Source of the DNA: Roseibium algicola
Lineage (GTDB): Bacteria; Pseudomonadota; Alphaproteobacteria; Rhizobiales; Stappiaceae
Length of the DNA: 64,000 bases
Assembly (NCBI RefSeq): GCF_001999245.1
Contig: NZ_CP019630.1
Coordinates: 5,237,001 to 5,301,000, forward strand
Reading direction: 5' to 3'
The notes beneath the pieces are model-generated. The model was not told where the DNA came from and made no database searches. It was given only the letters and a program-made list of their open reading frames with translations. Shown here in pieces: positions 1 through 6,991 of the stretch (its first letter is position 1; each line of letters starts with the position of its first letter). Made by a program: the position numbers and the translations under genes.

Positions 1-1
1 T

Positions 2-1027
2 GCCGAAGTCACCGAATACCTGATGGAGGCCGGTGCCGAGCGTGGTGCTGATCTGGAGCGGGAAATCGTTCTGCCGGACATCGTTCCGATCACCCAGCGT
101 CCAAAGCCTGCCGACAAGCTTCCGGCGGCCTATGAGCGGGCATCGGAAACCGCGGTTCAGGACCGTTATCTCGACTTCTCTCAGCTGAAGAAGGTCTATC
201 CGACGCCGAAGGGACCGCTGACGGTTGTCGACGGTTTCGATCTGAAAATGAAGAAGGGCGAGTTCATCACCCTGATCGGCCATTCCGGCTGCGGAAAGTC
301 GACGGTCCTGTCCATGGTGGCTGGCCTCAACAAGATCACCGAAGGTGCCATCGTCTTGGACGGCACTCATGTGACGCAGGCCGGTCCGGACCGTGCCGTC
401 GTTTTCCAGGCGCCGAGCTTGATGCCCTGGCTGACAGCTTACGAGAATGTCGAGCTTGGGGTCGACAAGGTCTATCCGGATGCGTCCAGGGCCGAAAAGC
501 GGGACGTGATTGAATATTACCTCGGCAAGGTCGGTCTGTCGGACGCCATGCAAAAGGCTGCTTCGGAGCTTTCCAACGGCATGAAGCAGCGCGTCGGCAT
601 TGCACGGGCCTTTGCCCTGTCGCCGAAGCTCCTGCTGCTGGACGAACCCTTCGGCATGCTCGACAGCCTGACCCGCTGGGAGCTGCAGGACGTCCTGATG
701 GATGTCTGGAAACGCACCCAGGTGACGGCCGTCTGCGTCACGCATGATGTCGATGAGGCCATCCTGCTCGCCGACCGGGTGGTGATGATGTCGAACGGGC
801 CCAATGCCCGCATCGGCAACATCATGGAAGTGGACCTTCCACGGCCGAGGTCGCGCAAGGAGCTGCTCGCCCACCCGGATTACTACGCCTACCGCGAGGA
901 GCTTCTGGACTTCCTGGAAGCCTATGAGGGCGGCGCAGACCCGAGCGAAGACCAGTTGAAATCCATTCAGGAAAAGCGGGCCGCACGGATGGCCCGTCAA
1001 ACCGCGGCAGCCGAAGCAGCCGAATGA
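2..1027 (+). CDS. Nitrate/nitrite/cyanate-type ABC transporter ATPase (5' end outside window)
   Basis: Cytoplasmic ATPase that should power import of nitrate, nitrite or cyanate. Counting from the first ATG (base 23), the sequence shows Walker A GHSGCGKST near residue 86, a Q-loop with VFQAPSLMPWLT near 128, signature LSNGMKQRVGIARAF near 183, Walker B LLLLDEP near 203 and a switch histidine in CVTHDVDEA near 240. GHSGCGKST and the PWLT element are typical of the NrtD/SsuB/TauB group. The frame stays open to base 2 and no ribosome site precedes the ATG at 23, so I treat the gene as cut by the window edge. The roughly 50 residues before the ABC domain are longer than usual for NrtD and could be a linker from an upstream domain. 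It precedes nirB by 17 bases. Nitrate versus cyanate specificity cannot be read from the ATPase. Confidence 0.85.
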   Translation, partial: AEVTEYLMEAGAERGADLEREIVLPDIVPITQRPKPADKLPAAYERASETAVQDRYLDFSQLKKVYPTPKGPLTVVDGFDLKMKKGEFITLIGHSGCGKSTVLSMVAGLNKITEGAIVLDGTHVTQAGPDRAVVFQAPSLMPWLTAYENVELGVDKVYPDASRAEKRDVIEYYLGKVGLSDAMQKAASELSNGMKQRVGIARAFALSPKLLLLDEPFGMLDSLTRWELQDVLMDVWKRTQVTAVCVTHDVDEAILLADRVVMMSNGPNARIGNIMEVDLPRPRSRKELLAHPDYYAYREELLDFLEAYEGGADPSEDQLKSIQEKRAARMARQTAAAEAAE

Positions 1028-1044
1028 AAGTCTGGAGAAAAGCC

Positions 1045-3498
1045 ATGACAAAACAGAAACTTGTCATCGTCGGCAACGGCATGGCACCCGGGCGGATGCT
1101 CGAAAACCTGTTCGAAAAAGACAGGGATGCTTATGACGTCACCATTTTCAATGCGGAGCCGCGGGTCAACTACAACAGGCTGATGCTGTCGCCCGTGCTG
1201 TCAGGCGAGAAGTCATACGAGGACATCATCACCCATGGCGACGACTGGTATGCCGAACATGGCGTGACGCTTCACAAGGGAGCACGGGTTGCCGAGATCG
1301 ACCGGGACGCCAAAACGGTGACCTCGGAAAACGGCATTACCGCCTCTTACGACAAGCTGGTGATCGCGACGGGATCTTCTCCCTTCATCATTCCGCTTCC
1401 TGGCAAGGACCTGGACGGGGTTTTGACCTATCGCGATCTGGACGATGTGGAAAAAATGCTGGATGCGGCCAAACGCGGCGGTCGCGCTGTTGTTATTGGT
1501 GGCGGGCTCCTGGGTCTTGAAGCGGCAGCCGGTCTCAAGATGCAGGGCATGGACGTAACCGTTCTGCACCTGATGCCGACCCTGATGGAACGTCAGCTCG
1601 ACCCGGCTGCGGGGTTCCTGCTCGAAGCGGAATTCAAACGCCGCGGCATCGACGTGCGCACCAAGGCAAACAGTCATGAAATCCTGGGTGATGATGCAGG
1701 CAAGGTGAGGGGCATCCGCCTTGACGACGGCACCGAGATCGAAGCCTCGATCATCGTCATGGCCGTCGGCATCCGCCCGTCGGCCGACCTTGCCAGGGAG
1801 GTCGGGCTGGACGTCAATCGCGGTGTGCTGGTTGGCGATGACATGCGCACCAGCGATGCGGACATCTTCTCGCTCGGGGAATGCGTCGAACACCGTGGCA
1901 TGTGTTACGGGCTTGTCGCGCCGCTTTATGAAATGGCGGGTGTGATTGCCGACAATCTGCTTGGCGCTTCTTCCGAATACACGGGCTCGGTCACCGCGAC
2001 GAAGCTAAAGGTGACAGGTGTCGATCTCTATTCGGCAGGCGATTTTTCCGAAGGCGACGACCGGGAAGAGATCGTGCTGCGTGATGCGTCGGCCGGCGTC
2101 TATAAGCGCATCGTCCTGAAAGACAACAAGATCGTCGGTGCCGTCCTTTACGGTGAGACCTCCGATGGTCCGTGGTTCTTCGACCTCCTTAAAAAAGGTA
2201 CCGACGTCTCGGATATGCGCGAGACGCTGATCTTTGGTCAGGCTTACCAGGGAGGGTCCCCACTGGACCCTACGGCGGCCGTTGCAGCCTTGCCGGATGA
2301 TGCGGAAATCTGCGGCTGCAACGGCGTATGCAAGGGCAAGATCGTTACGACGATCAAGGAGAAGGGCCTGACGACCCTGGACGGAGTTCGGGCCCACACA
2401 AAGGCCTCGAACTCCTGCGGCACCTGCACAGGGCTGGTCGAGCAACTGATGCAGGTGACCTTGGGCGATGCCTATAACCCGGCGGCCGTAACGCCGATGT
2501 GTGGTTGCACGCACCTGGGCCATGACGAGGTCCGTCGCCTGATCAAGTCCAAGGAGCTGAAATCCATTCCGGCAGTGATGCAGGAACTGGAATGGACCAC
2601 GTCCGGCGGCTGTGCCAAGTGCCGGCCGGCGCTCAACTACTATCTGGTCTCCGACTGGCCGGATGAATATGCGGATGATTACCAGTCCCGTTTCATCAAC
2701 GAGCGTGTCCACGCCAACATCCAGAAGGACGGCACCTATTCGGTGGTCCCGCGCATGTGGGGCGGGATGACCTCGTCCAAGGAACTGCGGGCAATTGCCG
2801 ATGTGGTCGACAAGTTCAACATTCCAGCGGTGAAATGCACCGGTGGCCAACGCATCGACATGCTTGGCATCAGGAAGGAAGACCTGCCGGCAGTCTGGGC
2901 GGACCTCGGCAAGGCCGGGTTCGTTTCCGGGCAGGCCTACGCCAAGGGTCTGAGAACGGTGAAGACCTGCGTCGGGACGGACTGGTGCCGGTTCGGCACG
3001 CAGGATTCCACCGGTCTCGGCATCAAGCTGGAAAAGTTCATGTGGGGTTCATGGACCCCGGCGAAGTTGAAGATGGCGGTGTCCGGCTGCCCGCGAAACT
3101 GCGCGGAAGCAACTTGCAAGGATATCGGCATCATCTGCGTCGACAGCGGTTACGAGATCCACTTCGCCGGAGCTGCCGGTCTCGACATCAAGGGCACGGA
3201 AGTTCTGGGCCTGGTGAAGACCGAGGACGAGGCGATCGAGCATGTTGCTGCGCTCACTCAGATGTACCGCGAGCAGGGTCACTACCTGGAGCGGATCTAC
3301 AAGTGGGCGAAACGCATAGGTCTGGAGGAGATCCGTCGCCAGATCATGGACGATAAGGCGATGCGCGTGGCGTATTTCGACCGTTTCGTCTTCTCCCAGA
3401 AATTCGCCCAGGTCGACCCATGGTCGGAGCGTGTCTCCGGCAAGGACAAGCATGAATTCAAGCCGATGGCTGTTCTGACGAAGGAGGCTGCCGAATGA
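1045..3498 (+). CDS. nirB: Assimilatory nitrite reductase [NAD(P)H], large subunit
   Basis: Cytoplasmic flavo-sirohaem enzyme reducing nitrite to ammonium; 817 residues, normal for NirB. An N-terminal FAD Rossmann motif (LVIVGNGMAP) is followed by an NAD(P)H Rossmann motif near residue 150 (IGGGLLGLEAA). A BFD-like [2Fe-2S] module lies near 423-460 (CGCNGVC, SCGTC), and further cysteines sit near 488-525 (CGCTH, GGCAKC). The sirohaem/[4Fe-4S] ligand cysteines are in CVGTDWC near 642 and SGCPRNC near 679. I chose the ATG at 1045 because GGAGAAA lies just upstream; the in-frame ATG at 1024, which overlaps the previous stop, would add seven residues. The stop overlaps the nirD start (ATGA), implying translational coupling. 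The sirohaem is presumably supplied by the cysG product downstream. Confidence 0.97.
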   Translation: MTKQKLVIVGNGMAPGRMLENLFEKDRDAYDVTIFNAEPRVNYNRLMLSPVLSGEKSYEDIITHGDDWYAEHGVTLHKGARVAEIDRDAKTVTSENGITASYDKLVIATGSSPFIIPLPGKDLDGVLTYRDLDDVEKMLDAAKRGGRAVVIGGGLLGLEAAAGLKMQGMDVTVLHLMPTLMERQLDPAAGFLLEAEFKRRGIDVRTKANSHEILGDDAGKVRGIRLDDGTEIEASIIVMAVGIRPSADLAREVGLDVNRGVLVGDDMRTSDADIFSLGECVEHRGMCYGLVAPLYEMAGVIADNLLGASSEYTGSVTATKLKVTGVDLYSAGDFSEGDDREEIVLRDASAGVYKRIVLKDNKIVGAVLYGETSDGPWFFDLLKKGTDVSDMRETLIFGQAYQGGSPLDPTAAVAALPDDAEICGCNGVCKGKIVTTIKEKGLTTLDGVRAHTKASNSCGTCTGLVEQLMQVTLGDAYNPAAVTPMCGCTHLGHDEVRRLIKSKELKSIPAVMQELEWTTSGGCAKCRPALNYYLVSDWPDEYADDYQSRFINERVHANIQKDGTYSVVPRMWGGMTSSKELRAIADVVDKFNIPAVKCTGGQRIDMLGIRKEDLPAVWADLGKAGFVSGQAYAKGLRTVKTCVGTDWCRFGTQDSTGLGIKLEKFMWGSWTPAKLKMAVSGCPRNCAEATCKDIGIICVDSGYEIHFAGAAGLDIKGTEVLGLVKTEDEAIEHVAALTQMYREQGHYLERIYKWAKRIGLEEIRRQIMDDKAMRVAYFDRFVFSQKFAQVDPWSERVSGKDKHEFKPMAVLTKEAAE

Positions 3499-3836
3499 CT
3501 GCCGACATCCGTAACTGGGTCCATATCGGCACCCTTGAAGACATTCCCAGGGAGGGAGCGCGGTGCGTGAAGAATGGCGACATGACCATCGCCATCTTCC
3601 GCACCGCCAAGGACGACGTCTTTGCGCTGGAAGACAAGTGCCCGCACAAGAACGGGCCTCTCAGTCAGGGCATTGTGCATGACGGATGTGTGACCTGCCC
3701 GTTGCACAACTGGGTGATCTCCCTGGAAACGGGAGCCGCGCAAGGAGCTGACGAAGGCCGCACGGCAGCTTTCCCCGTCCGGCTGGAGGACGGCCGGATC
3801 CTTATCGACCTTTCCTATTCCCACGAAGCCGTCTGA
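3495..3836 (+). CDS. nirD: Nitrite reductase small subunit, Rieske type
   Basis: Small partner of NirB, 113 residues. Unlike the enterobacterial NirD, which has lost its cluster ligands, this one keeps a complete Rieske [2Fe-2S] set: CPHK (Cys49, His51) and CPLHNW (Cys68, His71), with the usual PLSQG between them. It overlaps nirB by four bases, so equimolar coupled synthesis is likely. The intact cluster suggests it takes a direct part in electron transfer to the nitrite site. A stand-alone Rieske ferredoxin is the alternative, but the position after nirB makes NirD the better call. Confidence 0.95.
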   Translation: MTADIRNWVHIGTLEDIPREGARCVKNGDMTIAIFRTAKDDVFALEDKCPHKNGPLSQGIVHDGCVTCPLHNWVISLETGAAQGADEGRTAAFPVRLEDGRILIDLSYSHEAV

Positions 3837-3867
3837 CCGGCCGAGCACTCTCGCGAAAGGAATTCAG

Positions 3868-4713
3868 ATGTCATATGTAACGCCACAGGAATTTGCCACC
3901 AAGATGATCGACGCCGGTGAAGCGAAGATCTTCATGTCCACAAAGGACACGCTCATCCGGGCCTATATGGCAGGCGCCATCCTTGCCCTTGCCGCCGCCT
4001 TCGCCGTGACCATCGCCGTCAATACCGGCAATTTCCTGGTCGCCTCGATCCTGTTCCCGGTCGGCTTCTGCATGCTCTATCTGCTGGGTTTCGACCTTCT
4101 GACGGGCGTGTTCACGCTGGCGCCGCTGGCCGTGATCGCTAAACGTCCGGGCTGCACCTGGGGCGGTGTGTTCCGGAACTGGGGTCTGGTCTTTGCCGGC
4201 AACTTTGCAGGAGCCCTGACGACGGCGGTGTTCATGGCGATCATCTTCACCATGGGTTTCAGCCAGGAGCCGAACGCCGTCGGCCAGAAGATTGGCCAGA
4301 TCGGTGAAACCCGGACGCTCGGCTATGCCGCCGCCGGCTGGGCGGGGCTGCTGACGGTCTTCATTCGCGCAGTGATGTGCAACTGGATGGTTTCGACCGG
4401 TGTCGTGGCCGCGATGATGTCGAACTCTGTTTCCGGCAAGATCATGGCGATGTGGATGCCGATCCTGGTGTTCTTCTATCTCGGCTTCGAGCACTCCATC
4501 GTGAACATGTTCCTGTTCCCCTCGGGCATCATGCTCGGCGGCAATTTCACCTGGTTCGACTACTTTGCCTACAACGAAATTCCGGTTGTTGTCGGCAATC
4601 TGGTCGGCGGGCTGACCTTCGTCGGCGGCATGATCTACGCCACCCACTACAAGACGTCGCCATCCCGCAAGGCAGGTTACGAAAAGGCGCCGGTCGCAGC
4701 GCCTGCCGAATAA
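3868..4713 (+). CDS. Formate/nitrite transporter (FNT) family channel, probably nitrite
   Basis: Inner-membrane pentameric channel of the FocA/NirC family; 281 residues with about six hydrophobic segments. Family marks are GFDLLTG, the loop that shapes the constriction; RAVMCNWMV, corresponding to the KAxxCNWLV element; and GFEHSIVNMF with the conserved pore histidine. Placed 31 bases after nirD and preceded by AAAGGAA, it most likely moves nitrite in, or vents excess nitrite, during nitrate assimilation. Formate specificity cannot be excluded from sequence. A hairpin follows the stop, so part of the transcription probably ends here. Confidence 0.9.
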   Translation: MSYVTPQEFATKMIDAGEAKIFMSTKDTLIRAYMAGAILALAAAFAVTIAVNTGNFLVASILFPVGFCMLYLLGFDLLTGVFTLAPLAVIAKRPGCTWGGVFRNWGLVFAGNFAGALTTAVFMAIIFTMGFSQEPNAVGQKIGQIGETRTLGYAAAGWAGLLTVFIRAVMCNWMVSTGVVAAMMSNSVSGKIMAMWMPILVFFYLGFEHSIVNMFLFPSGIMLGGNFTWFDYFAYNEIPVVVGNLVGGLTFVGGMIYATHYKTSPSRKAGYEKAPVAAPAE

Positions 4714-4720
4714 GTGTGAA

Positions 4721-4755
4721 GCTCCGCCGTCACTGGCGGCGGAGCGTCTTTTCCC
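4721..4755 (+). terminator. Hairpin after the FNT gene, terminator or attenuator
   Basis: GCTCCGCC (4721-4728) pairs perfectly with GGCGGAGC (4738-4745) around a 9-base loop, followed by GTCTTTTCC. The T run is short, so it may only partly terminate and set the level of the downstream kinase/phosphatase, cynS, nasA and cysG. Confidence 0.6.
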
Positions 4756-4770
4756 GAGGAGCCTTTTCCC

Positions 4771-6510
4771 GTGCTGATGCAAGTCCGCCATACCACCTTG
4801 AGCGTCGAAACCGGCCAGTATTCGTCTGCCGGACGGAAAGCCCTGAACCAGGACTTTCATGGCGCCATGGTGCCGGACGGCCCGGCCCTGGTGCACAAGG
4901 GCATCGCACTTGCTGTCGCGGACGGCATTTCCTCCAGTCCGGTTGCGCATGTCGCAGCCGAAACGGCCGTCAAATCCTTTCTCTCCGATTACTATTGCAC
5001 CTCTGAAGCCTGGACAGTGAAGACCTCTGCCGTCCGGGTGATCTCTGCCGCCAATTCCTGGCTTTTCAGCCAGACAAAACAGGTCGACGATCTCGACAGG
5101 GGCCATGTCTGCACCTTTTCTGCCCTGGTCCTGAAGGGGCGTAAGGCACATCTCTTCCACGTCGGTGACAGCCGCATCTGGCGTCTATCCGGCCAGAGCC
5201 TGGAACAGCTGACGGAAGACCACACTGTCCGGATTTCCGAACAGGAGAGTTATCTCGGCAGGGCTCTGGGGGTCGGGCAATCTGTCGATATCGATTATGC
5301 CGTGTTCGATCTTCGTCCGGGCGATCTGTTTGTTCTCACGACGGATGGCGTCCATGGCTTCTTGCGGGCGAAGGACATGGCCGACGCCGTGCTGGCTGGC
5401 GAAGCTCTCGACCAGACAGCCAGAACACTTGTCGAAAAGGCGCAGGCTGCAGGCAGCAGCGATAATCTGACCGTTCAGATCGTGCGGGTGATCGACATAG
5501 CGGAACCCGGTGCAGATGATCTCCTGAACGGGGAAGGCACCTTGCCACCGGCGCCGCTGCCGAAGGTGCCTGGCACCCATGAGGGGTTCCGTTTGATGCG
5601 CGGCCTGCACGCCACCAGCCGCAGCCACATCTATCTGGCGGAAAATGAAGAAACCGGCGAGCCGGTGGCGCTCAAGTTTCCGTCGCTCGATTTACGCGGA
5701 GAGGAAGACTATCTGCGCCGGTTCGCGCTGGAGGAGTGGGTTGCACGCCGGATTTCATCGCCGCATGTGTTGAAGGCTTCCACCTATCCGCAGGGCCGTC
5801 AGACGCTTTTTCTGGCATCGGAGTTTGTCGAAGGCCAGACGCTTCGCCAGTGGATGATCGACAATCCTCACCCCAGCCTTGAGACCGTGCGCGGGATTCT
5901 GGAGCAGGTGGCCAGGGGATTGATGGCCTTCCACCGCAAGGAAATGGTCCATCAGGACCTGCGGCCGGAAAACATCATGATCGACACGTCCGGCACGGTA
6001 AAAATCATCGATTTCGGGTCGGTGCGGATCGCCGGCGTGATGGAAGCCGCTCCTTCGCTCGACAAGGGGGAGATCCTCGGCACCCACCAATATACCGCGC
6101 CAGAGGTGTTTCTCGGCTACCTCGGGACTGAGTACAGCGACCAGTTTTCGCTCGGTGTGATCGCCTATGAAATGCTGACTGGGCGTTTGCCCTATGGTGC
6201 GGCCGTTGCCAGGGCAACGAGTGAGCGGGCACAGGCTGCACTGCGCTATCGCAGTGCGACAGCTGTCACGGAACGAGTGCCGGACTGGGTCGATGGTGCG
6301 CTTTGCCGCGCGGTTCATCCCGTGCCGGGCAAGCGCTACGAAGCGCTGAGCGCCTTCCTGGAAGATCTTCGTCGCCCGAACCCGGCCTTCAGTTCAGATC
6401 GTTTTGTCCCTCTGGCGGAACGGGATCCGGTCCGCTTCTGGCAGATCGTCTCTGCTGTTCTCGCGGTGCTCTGCGCCATCCTCTTGTTTCAACTCTTCGG
6501 CAATTCATAG
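4771..6510 (+). CDS. PP2C phosphatase-Ser/Thr kinase fusion with C-terminal membrane anchor
   Basis: A 579-residue two-headed signalling protein. Residues 1-240 form a PP2C-type phosphatase: metal-site aspartates in NQD, VADGISS, GDSRIWR, TTDGV and SDNLTV. Residues 270-530 form a Hanks-type kinase: lysine in VALKF, catalytic loop HQDLRPEN near 394, DFG near 414 and APE near 444. The glycine-rich loop is degenerate (GLHATSRS). The last ~25 residues are one hydrophobic segment, so the catalytic domains face the cytoplasm from a membrane tether. The start is GTG at 4771, with CGAGGA ten bases upstream. It sits between the nitrite channel and cynS/nasA, so a role in setting nitrate uptake or reduction activity is inferred from position. 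The substrates are unknown. Confidence 0.9.
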   Translation: MLMQVRHTTLSVETGQYSSAGRKALNQDFHGAMVPDGPALVHKGIALAVADGISSSPVAHVAAETAVKSFLSDYYCTSEAWTVKTSAVRVISAANSWLFSQTKQVDDLDRGHVCTFSALVLKGRKAHLFHVGDSRIWRLSGQSLEQLTEDHTVRISEQESYLGRALGVGQSVDIDYAVFDLRPGDLFVLTTDGVHGFLRAKDMADAVLAGEALDQTARTLVEKAQAAGSSDNLTVQIVRVIDIAEPGADDLLNGEGTLPPAPLPKVPGTHEGFRLMRGLHATSRSHIYLAENEETGEPVALKFPSLDLRGEEDYLRRFALEEWVARRISSPHVLKASTYPQGRQTLFLASEFVEGQTLRQWMIDNPHPSLETVRGILEQVARGLMAFHRKEMVHQDLRPENIMIDTSGTVKIIDFGSVRIAGVMEAAPSLDKGEILGTHQYTAPEVFLGYLGTEYSDQFSLGVIAYEMLTGRLPYGAAVARATSERAQAALRYRSATAVTERVPDWVDGALCRAVHPVPGKRYEALSAFLEDLRRPNPAFSSDRFVPLAERDPVRFWQIVSAVLAVLCAILLFQLFGNS

Positions 6511-6519
6511 GAGATTTTC

Positions 6520-6969
6520 ATGACCGCTCTTACCCGTGAAGACGTTACCAGCATGATCCTGTCGGCGAAGCGCCAGGCGGGGCTCACATGGGAAGGCATT
6601 GCCGAAGCGATCGGCATGTCGCCTGTCTGGACCCATTCGGCGGCCATGGGCATGAACGCCATGCCGGAAGACAAGGCGAAGGCAATCACGGAGACACTCG
6701 GTCTGCCGCAGGAAGCGGCGCTGGTTCTGCAGGAGAGCCCAACAAAGATCTGGTCGCAGACCGTGCCGACGGATCCGTGCATCTACCGTCTTTATGAAAT
6801 CGTCGGTGTCTACGGCCCGACAATCAAGGCTTTGATCCATGAGAAATTCGGCGACGGCATCATGTCGGCCATCGATTTCGACATGTCGGTAACCCGTGTT
6901 GAGAACCCCAAGGGAGACCGGGTGAAGATCGAGATGTCGGGCAAATACCTTGGCTACAACGCCTGGTAA
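6520..6969 (+). CDS. cynS: Cyanase (cyanate hydratase)
   Basis: Converts cyanate plus bicarbonate to ammonia and two CO2; cytoplasmic decamer. The protein is 149 residues, slightly shorter than the 156 of E. coli CynS. The catalytic triad is visible as Arg90 and Glu93 (in YRLYEIVG) and Ser116 (in GIMSAIDFDM). The spacing of 3 and 26 residues is exactly that of Arg96, Glu99 and Ser122 in E. coli. The N-terminal half is helical and HTH-like, as in the family. It lies nine bases after the kinase gene. Its presence in a nitrate cluster suggests that the upstream ABC transporter also, or instead, brings in cyanate. Confidence 0.97.
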   Translation: MTALTREDVTSMILSAKRQAGLTWEGIAEAIGMSPVWTHSAAMGMNAMPEDKAKAITETLGLPQEAALVLQESPTKIWSQTVPTDPCIYRLYEIVGVYGPTIKALIHEKFGDGIMSAIDFDMSVTRVENPKGDRVKIEMSGKYLGYNAW

Positions 6970-6991
6970 ATCAACAACCGGGATTGATGGC

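Noticed and set aside
3871-5160. 429-codon minus-strand open frame over the FNT gene and the PP2C region
   Set aside because: Spans two real genes and a terminator; low-complexity His/Gln/Arg-rich translation.
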